NCBI GenBank assembly: GCA_021786915.1
Contig: JAJYMP010000508.1
Location: forward strand, 1 to 20,635
Reading direction: 5' to 3'
Source of the DNA: Chloroflexota bacterium
GTDB lineage: Bacteria > Chloroflexota > Limnocylindria > Limnocylindrales > CSP1-4
Length of the DNA stretch: 20,635 bases
Shown here: one piece after another, positions 1 through 7,218 of the stretch
Layout: each line of letters begins with the position of its first letter
How positions within the stretch are numbered: position 1 is the stretch's first letter
The notes under the pieces: generated by a model
What the model was told of the DNA's origin: nothing
Database searches by the model: none
What the model saw: only the letters and a program-made list of their open reading frames with translations
Position numbers and translations under genes: made by a program

Positions 1-1964
1 AGGCGGATCGTGATCGAGTCCGCTACCGCGGACCCGTCGCGAGTCACCGCCAGCCAGCCCGTGGGGAGCGCTGCCTGCACGGTCAGCACCGCCGCCAGGT
101 CCGGCGCCCACACGACGCGCGCCAACAGGAGCCGCACGACCCCCGCCGGGTCCCGCCGGAGCGCATCGGCGAGCCGCCCGCCGCCGGACGCTGACAGCGC
201 GTCGTCAAGCCGACGGAGCTCCGCCGCGGGCCCGCTGCCGGCACCCTGGGCGGCGCGCTCAGCGTTGGCGAGCCGCTCCCGGACCACGAGGTGGCCGCGC
301 TCCGCCTTGAGCTGCGCCGCGGCGCTCTGCTCCACCACGTAGGCACGGGCGAGGTCGCCGAGCGCCGCCTCGACGGCTGCCCGCAGCGAGGGTTCCACCC
401 CCAGCTCCTCGTCCACGCGGCGGCCGCCCAACTTGCGCGCCGCCCGTGCGATCCCCCGCTCCTCGTCCTCCGCCAGACGCCGCGCCAGCCCGTCGCGGCG
501 GCCTCGCGCCCCGGCGAGCACGGAGCCCGCGGTCGCGGCCCGCTCCGCGGCGGCGCGGCGGGTGCCCTCGGCGGCGTCGCTCCTCGCCCGCGCGGCCTCT
601 CGGGCGGTGACGGCCGCCACCTCCTCGGCAGCGGCGGCGGCGAGGGTCTCGTGCGCCTGCGCGAGCGTGGCCTCCAGCGTGGCCTTGCGCGACTCGGCGG
701 CCGACGCCTTCGCCCGCTCGTCGGCGGCGCGCCGCTCGGCGTCCGCCTTGCGCCGTCGCGCCGTCTCCGCCTCCGCCGCGCGCGCGGCCTCGGCCCGCCG
801 AAGCGCCGTCAGCTCGTCCCCGCGCGCGCGGGACGCGGCCCGCAGCGACGCGAGCTCCGAGAGCGCGTCCCCGAGCGCGCGGTCCGCCTCGCCGAGCGCC
901 GCCTCGAGCTCGAGGTCCGGCTCCGGGACCGCCTCGGCCAGTGCGCGCCGGCCCGCTGCGATGTCCGCCTCGGCGGCAGCTCGCTCGCCCGCGATCCGCT
1001 CTCGATCGCGCGCCGCGGCGGCAACCTCGCCCGCGGCCCGCGCCTCGCGCAGCCCCAGCTGCGTCAGCGTCGCGCGCGCGGCCTCGTGGCCTGCCCGCCG
1101 CTCGCGCTCCAGCTCCGCGCGCGCGGCCATGCTCAACGCGATCTGGCCCACGGTGGACTCGGCTGTCTCGAGCGCCTCGAGCGCCCCGTCGGACTCCGCA
1201 TGCAGCGCGTCGCGGCGCGCCTGCGCCCCGGCCTCGCGCCGGGCGGCCTGGTGCCAGCGGGCGTGGGCGGCGACGATGAGCGCAGCTGCCAGCTCCTCGC
1301 CGGCGGTCAGGCGCGTCGCCTGCTGCTCCGCGAGCTGGCCCAGGCGGCGCGCCTGCGGTCGCAGCTCAGCGAGGATGTCCTCGACCCGCGCGAGGTTAGC
1401 CTCCGCCTCGGCCAGCTGCTCCTCGGCCTTGCGCCGCCGCCGCTCGTGACGCCGCACCCCGGCGACCTCCTCGAACAGCGGGCGACGCTCCTCGGGCCGG
1501 AGCGCGAGCGCCTGGTCCACCATGCCCTGCCCGATGAACAGAAACGCGTTCTCGGCGAGGTTCGCCGAGTCGAGGAGGTCCTGGAGGTCCCGGAGGCGCA
1601 CGCGCTGCTTGTTGAGCAGGTAGTCGTTCTCGCCCGACCGGTACAGGCGCCTGCCGAGCTCGACCACCGTGTACTCGACCGGCAGGAGCGCATCGATGTT
1701 GTCGAGCACGAGCGTGACGTCGGCCATGCCCTGCGCCGAGCGTTTCTCGGAACCGGCCCAGATGACGTCCTCGCTCTTGCGGATGCGAAGCGAGCGGCCC
1801 TGCTCGCCCAGCGCCCAGCGCAGCGCGTCGGCCAGGTTGGACTTGCCCGAGCCGTTGGGCCCGACGACCGCGCTGATCCCCGGGCCGAACTCGACCAGCG
1901 TGCGCTCGGCGAAGGACTTGAAGCCCTGGACCCGGAGTCCCAGCAGCCGCGCCGGGGCGCTCAC
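1..1964 (-). CDS. smc: Chromosome partition protein SMC (3' part outside window)
   Basis: SMC is the ATP-driven, ring-forming chromosome condensation protein that works with ScpA and ScpB. Reading from a GTG at 1964, the N-terminal ATPase head is intact. Walker A is GPNGSGKS at residues 35-42, followed by the SMC-type R-loop stretch (RKSEDVIWAGSEKR), the Q-loop region (FIGQGMVDQ) and the LFEEVAGVRRH segment. A long Ala/Arg/Glu-rich coiled coil follows. The last residues visible (VVWAPDLAAVLTV, then GWLAVTRDGSAV) look like the hinge domain, so about 654 residues of a typical protein of roughly 1,150-1,200 are present. The returning coiled coil and the C-terminal head with signature motif and Walker B lie beyond position 1. 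The GTG start overlaps the rnc stop by 4 nt (GTGA), which suggests translational coupling. Family assignment is secure. Confidence 0.96.
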   Translation of the reverse strand, partial: MSAPARLLGLRVQGFKSFAERTLVEFGPGISAVVGPNGSGKSNLADALRWALGEQGRSLRIRKSEDVIWAGSEKRSAQGMADVTLVLDNIDALLPVEYTVVELGRRLYRSGENDYLLNKQRVRLRDLQDLLDSANLAENAFLFIGQGMVDQALALRPEERRPLFEEVAGVRRHERRRRKAEEQLAEAEANLARVEDILAELRPQARRLGQLAEQQATRLTAGEELAAALIVAAHARWHQAARREAGAQARRDALHAESDGALEALETAESTVGQIALSMAARAELERERRAGHEAARATLTQLGLREARAAGEVAAAARDRERIAGERAAAEADIAAGRRALAEAVPEPDLELEAALGEADRALGDALSELASLRAASRARGDELTALRRAEAARAAEAETARRRKADAERRAADERAKASAAESRKATLEATLAQAHETLAAAAAEEVAAVTAREAARARSDAAEGTRRAAAERAATAGSVLAGARGRRDGLARRLAEDEERGIARAARKLGGRRVDEELGVEPSLRAAVEAALGDLARAYVVEQSAAAQLKAERGHLVVRERLANAERAAQGAGSGPAAELRRLDDALSASGGGRLADALRRDPAGVVRLLLARVVWAPDLAAVLTVQAALPTGWLAVTRDGSAVADSITIR

Positions 1965-2872
1965 GAGAGGTCGGTCGGGGCGGCCCTTGCGGACGCCGTC
2001 GCATCGGCGGAGCCAACACCCCAGGCCGGGCCGGCGTCGCCTCCGGCGTCGGTGGCGGCCTCGGCTTCGACGCCCGGCGCGCCGGCGTCATCGCCGGCGT
2101 CGGTGGCGGCCTCGCCACGCGTCACAGCGTCAGGGATCACGTCCGCGTCGTGCGCATGCCGCGCCGCCTTGGCCACAAGTCGCTCGCGGCGGATCGTCTC
2201 GAGCGCCTCGGCAGCGGCCTGCGTCTCGGCGACACGACGCGAGGCGCCCTCGCCAGCCCCCAGCACGCGCCCATCCACCTCCACCTCGATGCGGAAGTGC
2301 TTCTCGTGGTCCGGCCCGACGGCCTCGACCAGGCGGTAGATCGGCCGGTCCCCGGTAGTGCGCTGGGTGTGCTCCTGGAGGCGGCTCTTGGGACTCTTGA
2401 GCGAGGTCAGGGCCACCTCGGCGGTGAGCTCCTGCTCGGCCTGCGCGTGGATCCAGTCACGGGCCACGTCCCAGCCCAGGTCCAGGTAGATCGCCCCGAC
2501 GAGCGCCTCGAAGGCGGATGCCAGCAGGGAGGGCCGCACCCGGCCGCCGCGCTGCGCCTCGCCCTCGCCCAACAGCAGGAATCCGCCCAGCTCGAGCCTC
2601 ACGGCGAGCCGGGCGAGGCCGGGCGTGCTGACGATGGATGCACGACGAGCGGACAGGATGCCCTCGTCGTCGGAGGGGTGGCGCCGATAGAGCGCCTCGG
2701 AGACGGCGAGGCTGACGACCGCGTCGCCCAGGAACTCCAGCCGCTCGTTATGCCCTAGCGGTGAGTCTGGGTGCTCGTGGAGCCAGCTACTGTGGATCAG
2801 GGCCTGCGCCAGCAGGTCCCGATCCCGGACCGGTAGGCCCAGCCGCTCGATCAGCGCCTCGGCCGGGTGCAT
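1961..2872 (-). CDS. rnc: Ribonuclease III
   Basis: This is the double-strand-specific endoribonuclease that processes rRNA precursors and structured mRNAs. The 303-aa product has the endonuclease domain at about 1-150, with the signature HNERLEFLGD at 41-50, and a double-stranded RNA-binding domain at about 158-228. Catalytic Glu/Asp residues of the signature and Glu122 are present. The position usually held by a metal-binding Asp three residues before that Glu is Ser119 (LLASAFEALVGAIYLD), read directly from codons GCA TCC GCC. A tail of about 60 residues after 240 is Ala/Asp/Gly-rich and contains a repeated EAATDAG..AG unit. Bacterial RNase III is usually 220-250 aa, so the tail is an extension. 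It lies 20 nt after acpP, with a GGGG-type ribosome site before the ATG, and overlaps smc by 4 nt. The acpP-rnc-smc order is classic. Confidence 0.95.
   Translation of the reverse strand: MHPAEALIERLGLPVRDRDLLAQALIHSSWLHEHPDSPLGHNERLEFLGDAVVSLAVSEALYRRHPSDDEGILSARRASIVSTPGLARLAVRLELGGFLLLGEGEAQRGGRVRPSLLASAFEALVGAIYLDLGWDVARDWIHAQAEQELTAEVALTSLKSPKSRLQEHTQRTTGDRPIYRLVEAVGPDHEKHFRIEVEVDGRVLGAGEGASRRVAETQAAAEALETIRRERLVAKAARHAHDADVIPDAVTRGEAATDAGDDAGAPGVEAEAATDAGGDAGPAWGVGSADATASARAAPTDLS
2030..2114 (-). repeat. In-frame 34-nt direct repeat in the rnc tail
   Basis: Two 34-nt copies at 2030-2063 and 2081-2114 match at 31 of 34 positions. Their starts are 51 nt (17 codons) apart, so the reading frame is kept. 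Each copy encodes the peptide EAATDAG followed by GDAG or DDAG in the disordered C-terminal tail of RNase III. It looks like a local duplication or slippage product. Confidence 0.75.
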
Positions 2873-2892
2873 CTCGCCCCGGTCCGACGGTG

Positions 2893-3129
2893 TCAGGCCG
2901 AGCGCTCGTCGATGTACTCGACGGCGTCCTGGACGGTGCGGATCTTCTCGGCGTCCTCGTCCGAGATCTCCGTTCCGAACTCCTCCTCGAGGCTCATGAT
3001 GAGCTCGACGAGGTCCAGGGAATCGGCATTGAGATCATCGACGAACGACGCCTCGGGCGTCACTTCAGACTCGTCGACCCCGAGCTGCTCGACAACGATC
3101 TTCTTCAGCCGATCGTACGTCGTGGCCAC
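2893..3129 (-). CDS. acpP: Acyl carrier protein
   Basis: This small acidic cytosolic protein carries growing acyl chains on a phosphopantetheine arm during fatty acid synthesis and donates acyl groups to PlsX. The 78-aa product has the typical four-helix ACP pattern. The attachment serine is Ser37 in the motif [10 protein letters not shown], and the following helix is the usual acidic [16 protein letters not shown]. The start is GTG at 3129, supported by a strong AGGAGGGAG ribosome site just upstream. It lies between nusB (20-nt gap) and rnc (20-nt gap). In many genomes fabD, fabG or fabH sit between plsX and acpP. They are absent here, where an Asp23-family gene and nusB occupy that place. 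Assignment is secure. Confidence 0.97.
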   Translation of the reverse strand: MATTYDRLKKIVVEQLGVDESEVTPEASFVDDLNADSLDLVELIMSLEEEFGTEISDEDAEKIRTVQDAVEYIDERSA

Positions 3130-3149
3130 TGGCTCCCTCCTGGGTTGGG

Positions 3150-3617
3150 CTATCGCCTGCTTGCATTGAGATCGCGGGCCACACGCCCGAGTACGCCGTT
3201 GACAAGCCGACGCATTGGGTCACCCGAATACGTGCGAGCCAGCTCGACCCACTCGGCGATTGCCACCCGGGCCGGCGTCGCGGGCGAGTGTAGCACCTCG
3301 CAGATGCCGCAACGGAGCAATGCGCGGTCCATCCGGGCCAGCGAAACCACCGGGTATTGCGGGGCGACCTCGGCGATTCTGGCGTCGATCGTGTCGCGGT
3401 GCTCGGTCACGGCGGCGACCAGCACACGGGCGGTGATCCCCGCCTCCGGGTCCTGCTCGAGGGCCAGGTGGCGCTCCAGGACGGCCTCGGCGGTGCGCTG
3501 CCCGAACTCGGCCTCGAACACGGCAGCCAGCGCCAGACGGCGACCGGCGCGCCGGCTCCGGACCAGCTCCTCGTTCGAGCGATCCCGCCGCCGACGCCGG
3601 GGCTCAGCTCCCGACAC
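3150..3617 (-). CDS. nusB: Transcription antitermination factor NusB
   Basis: NusB binds boxA RNA with NusE (ribosomal protein S10) and helps RNA polymerase read through rRNA operons. The 155-aa product shows the all-helical NusB pattern: an Arg-rich N terminus ([19 protein letters not shown]), a central stretch ([16 protein letters not shown]) and the conserved end ([32 protein letters not shown], described here in part). Length fits the family (about 130-160). The start is GTG at 3617, 14 nt inside the end of the upstream Asp23-family gene, so translation may be coupled. A position next to an Asp23-family gene matches the yqhY-nusB neighbourhood of Bacillus. Assignment is secure. The exact start is less certain. 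Confidence 0.93.
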   Translation of the reverse strand: MSGAEPRRRRRDRSNEELVRSRRAGRRLALAAVFEAEFGQRTAEAVLERHLALEQDPEAGITARVLVAAVTEHRDTIDARIAEVAPQYPVVSLARMDRALLRCGICEVLHSPATPARVAIAEWVELARTYSGDPMRRLVNGVLGRVARDLNASRR

Positions 3618-3912
3618 CGTCCACCAGCACGGTCACGCCGCCGAGCTCCATGCCCAGCAGGCGCACCACGGCGGCGCCGGTGGCGGCGCGGACCTGGGCG
3701 GCGAGCGGCACGAGGCGCTGTCGGGGGCGGGCGACGACCCACAGCGTGACGTGGACCTGGCCGTCGCGGACGCGGATCTTGACCGGGGCGCCGCGGAACC
3801 ATGCCCGCCACCGCGGGCCGCCGCGGCCGACGCGCAGGACGCCGGGCACCTCGAGGGCCGCCAGCCGAACCGTCTCCCGGATGACGCCGGGGCCGACCGT
3901 GAGCGCAGCCAT
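3604..3912 (-). CDS. Asp23/Gls24-family protein (DUF322), short YqhY-type
   Basis: This 102-aa protein begins MAALTVGPGVIRETVRLAAL and continues with EVPGVLRVG, then alternating strands (VKIRVRDGQVHVTLWVVA) and an end resembling the Asp23 fold ([14 protein letters not shown]). Asp23-family proteins in Firmicutes associate with the cell envelope or with lipid metabolism genes, and YqhY lies next to nusB in Bacillus. Here the gene sits between plsX (2-nt gap) and nusB (14-nt overlap), consistent with a link to fatty-acid or phospholipid homeostasis. That link is inferred from context only. The ATG at 3912 follows a GGAGGGG ribosome site that lies inside the end of plsX. No membrane segment is seen. 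Family assignment is moderately confident because the protein is short and diverged. A second paralogue is at 11961-12446. Confidence 0.75.
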   Translation of the reverse strand: MAALTVGPGVIRETVRLAALEVPGVLRVGRGGPRWRAWFRGAPVKIRVRDGQVHVTLWVVARPRQRLVPLAAQVRAATGAAVVRLLGMELGGVTVLVDGVGS

Positions 3913-3914
3913 GG

Positions 3915-4994
3915 CTACTTCCCCTCCGCCACGCGCGGTTCGACCGCTTCCTCCGCGCGTGCGCGGCCGTCGACGCCCAGCGACTCGGCGATCAGGGCGT
4001 TGACTCCCTCGCGGATCGAGCGCGCCGTGGCCTCCATGCCGTACCAGATCATCCGCCGCTTGGCGCTGCCGTGGGTGATGAGCATCGTGCCGTCCACACC
4101 CAGCAGGGGCGACCCGCCCACGACCTCGGCATCGAACTTCTTGACCAGTCTCGCCCGGGACGGCAGGAACAGCAGGCCCGCCAGGCGCCCCCGGAGCGAG
4201 CCGCGGAACTCGGCGCTGACGAGGTCGAAGATGTACCGCGAGAGGCCCTCGAAGAACTTCATGACGACGTTGCCGAGGACCGCGTCGCACACGACGACGT
4301 CGGCGACGAACTTGGTCAGGTCGCGGCCCTCGACGTTGCCGATGAAGTTGAGGTCCGTCTGGTCGATCAGCTCGGTGGCCTTCGCGATGCGGGCGTCGCC
4401 CTTGCCCTTCTCCTCGCCGATCGAGAGCAGCGCGACCCGCGGCGTCGGGATGCCCATGACGTGCTCCGCGAAGATGGCGCCCATCCGCGCGTACTGCGCC
4501 AGGTTCTCGCCCGTGGAGTCCGGGTTGGCCCCGATGTCGAGCAGCAGGAACGGCTTGCCGCCGGGCAGCTGCACGGCGAGCGCCGGCCGGTCGATGCCCG
4601 GCAGCGTGCCGAGGATCAGGACGCCCGCGGCCATCCCGGCGCCCGTGTGGCCGGCGGTCAGGACGCCGTCCGCCTCCCCGCTCTTGACGAGCTCGGTGGC
4701 GACCCGGATCGACGACTGCTTCTTGCGCGCGAGCGCGCGAGCGGGATGCTCGTCCATCCCCACGACGTCGGGACCGTGGACGAAGCGAACGTTCGGCGGG
4801 GCGTCGGCGGCGAGGCCCCGCACGAGCGGCTCGTCGCCGACCAGGATGACCTCGTCAGCGGGGTGCTCGCGAGCCCACTTGACGGCGCCGGGCACCACTT
4901 CGGGCGCGCCATAGTCGCCGCCCATGGCGTCGACGGCGATGCGGACGCCGCCCCTGGCGGGTGAACCGGGCTTGGGATCCTGCGTCGCGGCCAC
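3915..4994 (-). CDS. plsX: Phosphate acyltransferase PlsX
   Basis: PlsX converts acyl-ACP and phosphate to acyl-phosphate, the donor used by PlsY in the first step of phospholipid synthesis. It is a peripheral membrane enzyme. The 359-aa product starts with the family hallmark VRIAVDAMGGDYGAPEVVPGA and contains GVLTAGHTGAGMAAGVLILG, LLDIGANPDSTGENLAQYA, LLSIGEEKGKGD and NFIGNVEGRDL segments typical of PlsX. The length is normal. The start is GTG at 4994, seven nt after the rpmF stop. No ATG, GTG or TTG lies between it and the conserved VRIAVDAMGG, and no good ribosome site is visible, so coupling to rpmF is likely. The rpmF-plsX order is widespread in bacteria. Assignment is secure. Confidence 0.96.
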   Translation of the reverse strand: MAATQDPKPGSPARGGVRIAVDAMGGDYGAPEVVPGAVKWAREHPADEVILVGDEPLVRGLAADAPPNVRFVHGPDVVGMDEHPARALARKKQSSIRVATELVKSGEADGVLTAGHTGAGMAAGVLILGTLPGIDRPALAVQLPGGKPFLLLDIGANPDSTGENLAQYARMGAIFAEHVMGIPTPRVALLSIGEEKGKGDARIAKATELIDQTDLNFIGNVEGRDLTKFVADVVVCDAVLGNVVMKFFEGLSRYIFDLVSAEFRGSLRGRLAGLLFLPSRARLVKKFDAEVVGGSPLLGVDGTMLITHGSAKRRMIWYGMEATARSIREGVNALIAESLGVDGRARAEEAVEPRVAEGK

Positions 4995-5001
4995 GACGCG
5001 A

Positions 5002-5208
5002 TTAGGCGTTGTCGCCGCCCTCGGTGCCCGGCGTCTTGAGCACGACCGCCTGGCGGCCGTTGTACCACCCGCAGGCCGGGCAGACCCGGTGGGGCAGCTT
5101 CTGCTCGTGGCAATGCGGGCACTCGACGAGCTGCGGCAGGGTGAGGGCGTGGTGGCTCCGCCGGTCCATCTGCCGGGCGTGAGCGACCTTTCGCTTCGGA
5201 ACACCCAT
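5002..5208 (-). CDS. rpmF: 50S ribosomal protein L32
   Basis: This is a component of the large ribosomal subunit. The 68-aa product starts MGVPKRKVAHARQMDRRSHH, as L32 proteins do, and carries a zinc-ribbon with Cys30, Cys33, Cys43 and Cys46 (CPHC and CPACGWYNGRQ). It is therefore the zinc-binding (C+) form. The ATG at 5208 has an AACAGGAGCG ribosome site about a dozen nt upstream. It is preceded by a 249-nt gap after the DUF177 gene and followed directly by plsX. The DUF177-rpmF-plsX order is conserved in many phyla. Confidence 0.97.
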   Translation of the reverse strand: MGVPKRKVAHARQMDRRSHHALTLPQLVECPHCHEQKLPHRVCPACGWYNGRQAVVLKTPGTEGGDNA

Positions 5209-5457
5209 GTCGGTCTACGCTCCTGTTGAGGCTCATCCCGCGGGACGGCCCCGCGATGGTGTCTGGCTTGCTGCACCCGGCGTCCGGGGCGCGCCTACGC
5301 GCTGCCACCGGGTCGTGGGGGCGAAGCGGGAGTGTACCGGGTTGCGACCGGGTCCGTCGAACGGTCCGTACGGGTGGTGCGCCGGGGCCACGCGTCGGCC
5401 GCGCAGCTCACGGTCGGGCGCAGGCCAGAGCGGGCGAGGCGGGTCCCGGCCCGGTGG
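5209..5457. other. 249-nt intergenic region between DUF177 gene and rpmF
   Basis: No convincing gene is seen here on either strand. The longer open frames that cross it are continuations of shadow frames. It holds a candidate -10 element for rpmF (separate entry) and the rpmF ribosome site near 5222. No clear terminator with a T-tract was found after the DUF177 stop. Confidence 0.6.
5324..5336 (-). promoter_or_regulatory. Candidate -10 region for the rpmF-plsX operon
   Basis: On the minus strand the hexamer TACACT (5331-5336) matches four of six positions of the sigma-70 -10 consensus, in an otherwise very GC-rich stretch. A good -35 is not visible (TTCGAC is about 19 nt upstream). If real, transcription would start near 5324 and give a leader of about 115 nt before rpmF. 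Weak evidence. Confidence 0.3.
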
Positions 5458-6069
5458 TCAGCCCGCCGGCTCGTCGCCCTGGTCCTCGTCTTCGGCGACG
5501 CGGAACGCCCGGAGCGCCTCGAGGCGCGGGTCGATGGGGCCGTCGTCGTGGCGATGGCCCGGCGTGAGGCGGTCGCCGCACTCCTCGCACAGGCCGGGGC
5601 AGTCGGGCTCGCACAGGGGCGCGATGGGCTCGGCGAGACTGGTGGCCTCCGCCACGAGCGGCCGCAGCTCGAGCTCGTGGTGGTCCGTCAGGCGCGGCGT
5701 CTCGGGATCCTCGCCCTCCTCGAGCGTGACGGGGAGCCCGCTCGCGAGGTCGATGGTGGGCAGGACCTCCTCGGCGAGCGCGACGTGGACGTCGGTCACG
5801 GTGGGTCGCAGGCAGCGGGCGCACTCTCCGGCGAGCGCGGTGTCGAGATCCGATTCGACCACCAGCCCCCGATTCGTCCGCAGCAGCCGGATCCTGCCCG
5901 AGACCGGGCGCGCGAGGACCAGCTCCTCGCCGAGGTCCACCGCCACGTCGTCGACGCGGTACTCGCGCACGGCGCCAGCCGCTTCCGCCAGCAGGCCGGA
6001 CACATTGAACGTCAGGGGGTCGCCGTGCGTGTCGACGGGGAACGACGGGTGGGACTCGCCCGCGCTCAT
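5458..6069 (-). CDS. DUF177 (YceD-family) protein
   Basis: YceD/DUF177 proteins are found next to rpmF across bacteria and have been linked to 23S rRNA accumulation in some species. The molecular role is not settled. The 203-aa product has two Cys pairs: GECARCLRP (Cys83, Cys86), and a second cluster with Cys153, Cys157, Cys161 and Cys164 (PLCEPDCPGLCEECG). The LCxxDCxGLCxxCG pattern is the family hallmark and suggests a metal-binding ribbon. The acidic C terminus (EDEDQGDEPAG) is also usual. The ATG at 6069 overlaps the stop of the upstream coiled-coil gene by 4 nt (ATGA). Family assignment is secure, function is not. Confidence 0.92.
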   Translation of the reverse strand: MSAGESHPSFPVDTHGDPLTFNVSGLLAEAAGAVREYRVDDVAVDLGEELVLARPVSGRIRLLRTNRGLVVESDLDTALAGECARCLRPTVTDVHVALAEEVLPTIDLASGLPVTLEEGEDPETPRLTDHHELELRPLVAEATSLAEPIAPLCEPDCPGLCEECGDRLTPGHRHDDGPIDPRLEALRAFRVAEDEDQGDEPAG

Positions 6070-6629
6070 CGCCGGGTCAGGTTCCCGAGCCCCTCGTCGT
6101 CGATCGGCTGGCCGGGGAGCGGGGCGGCGTACTCGCGCCCGGGGCTGGGCTCGGCCTGGGCCTCGGTCTGAGCCGCGTAAGCCGCCCGGCGCTCGTCGAG
6201 CATCGCGATCCCGCGCTCGATGCCGCGCAGCGTCCGGTTCACCTCGGCCTCGAGCGCCGCCATCACGCCCGCCGCGTACTCGTCGGCGCCGTGGCGGACG
6301 TTGTCCGCGTCGTCGTCGGCCTCCATCAGGATCCGGCGACTCTCCGCCTCGGCGGCCTCGGTCAGCCCGCGCTCCCCGATGAGGAAGGCAGCCTGCTCCT
6401 GGGCGCGGGCGACGATGCGCTCGGCCTCCTCCTGAGCCTTCTCGATGATCCGCTCGCCCTCGGTGTTGATCCGCTTGGCGGCGCGGACCTCCTCGGGCAC
6501 GGCGACGCGGAGTTCGTCGATCAGGTTGAGCGCCTGCTCGCGGTCCACGATCGCACTCTTGGTCAGCGGCAGTGGCTTGCCGTTGGCGATCAGGGACTCC
6601 AGGCGCTCGACGAGGAAGATGATGTCCAG
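6066..6629 (-). CDS. DivIVA/SepIVA-like coiled-coil protein, probable CTG start
   Basis: The 187-aa product begins (M)DIIFLVERLESLIANG, then PLTKSAIVDREQALNLIDEL, PEEVRAAKRI and a long Ala/Glu/Arg coiled coil. The coiled coil (about 50-140) ends in a Pro/Gly-rich tail. Similar proteins encoded beside coaD, DUF177 or rnc include the mycobacterial cell-division factor SepIVA, and such proteins are often annotated as ATPase or F0-b-like. A role in cell growth or division is therefore inferred from position. Conserved-looking sequence extends 27 codons upstream of the first usual start (GTG, 6548), and no ATG, GTG or TTG occurs in frame there. CTG at 6629 has GGGGAG seven nt upstream and gives the expected MDII.LVxRLE beginning. 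I therefore chose CTG. A shorter product from 6548 is the alternative. Confidence 0.75.
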   Translation of the reverse strand: MDIIFLVERLESLIANGKPLPLTKSAIVDREQALNLIDELRVAVPEEVRAAKRINTEGERIIEKAQEEAERIVARAQEQAAFLIGERGLTEAAEAESRRILMEADDDADNVRHGADEYAAGVMAALEAEVNRTLRGIERGIAMLDERRAAYAAQTEAQAEPSPGREYAAPLPGQPIDDEGLGNLTRR

Positions 6630-6671
6630 CGGTCGGCTCCCCAGCGCGGTGCCCCGGGGCGGGGCGTCTCG

Positions 6672-6687
6672 GGAGATGATTATGGCA
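6672..6687 (-). promoter_or_regulatory. Candidate extended -10 promoter for the SepIVA-like/DUF177 genes
   Basis: The minus strand reads TGCCATAAT: an extended -10 TGn directly before CATAAT (6679-6684), which matches five of six consensus bases. A transcript would start near 6672, about 43 nt before the proposed CTG start. No -35 match is seen, as is usual for extended -10 promoters. Confidence 0.45.
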
Positions 6688-6705
6688 CGCGGCAGAGGCC
6701 GACTC

Positions 6706-7218
6706 CTAGCCTGCCTGCGGCGCCCGACGCGCGTCCAGCACCGCCGCCAGCGCCTCGGCCGCCGGCGGCGGCACCATCCGCGCCACGTCCCCGCCGAACT
6801 GCGCGATCTCCTTGACGAGGCTCGAGCTCACGTAGCTGTGCTCGAGCGAGGTCATGAAGAACACCGTGTCGACGTCGGGCGCGAGCTCGTGGTTGTTGTG
6901 GGCGAGCTGGAGCTCGGCCTCGAAGTCCGCGATCGCGCGGAGGCCACGGACGAGCGACGAGGCGCCCACCTCGTGGCAGAAGTCCACGGTCAGGCCGTCG
7001 AAGGTGCGGACCTCGACCCGGCTGGCGAGCTCGGGGTCGGCCTCGATCGCGGCCGCGATGACGGCGACGCGGGTGTCCGTCGCCAGGAGGGGCGACTTCC
7101 GCGGGTTTGCGAGGACCGCGACGACGACGCGGTCGAAGACGCGGGCGGCCCGCCGCAGGACGTCGAGGTGGCCATAGGTGACGGGGTCGAACGAGCCCGG
7201 GTAGATCGCGACGCTCAC
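6706..7218 (-). CDS. coaD: Phosphopantetheine adenylyltransferase
   Basis: CoaD makes dephospho-CoA from ATP and 4'-phosphopantetheine, the penultimate step of coenzyme A synthesis, and is a cytosolic hexamer in known cases. The 170-aa product has the nucleotidyltransferase hallmarks YPGSFDPVTYGH (His17 being the catalytic-type His), VRGLRAIADFEAELQLA and the C-terminal SSSLVKEIAQFGG. The length is standard. The GTG start at 7218 overlaps the rsmD stop by 4 nt (GTGA), giving the common rsmD-coaD pair. It supplies the CoA from which the prosthetic arm of AcpP, encoded downstream, is derived. Assignment is secure. Confidence 0.97.
   Translation of the reverse strand: MSVAIYPGSFDPVTYGHLDVLRRAARVFDRVVVAVLANPRKSPLLATDTRVAVIAAAIEADPELASRVEVRTFDGLTVDFCHEVGASSLVRGLRAIADFEAELQLAHNNHELAPDVDTVFFMTSLEHSYVSSSLVKEIAQFGGDVARMVPPPAAEALAAVLDARRAPQAG

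Noticed and set aside
291..2339. Long plus-strand open frame opposite smc and rnc (682 codons)
   Set aside because: It lies wholly opposite smc and rnc, which have clear family motifs. Its Arg/Leu/Ala-rich translation has no domain and is a GC-rich shadow frame.
2761..4964. Plus-strand open frames opposite acpP, nusB, the short Asp23-family gene and plsX (717 and 297 codons)
   Set aside because: They are shadow frames. The opposite strand holds well-recognised short genes with ribosome sites.
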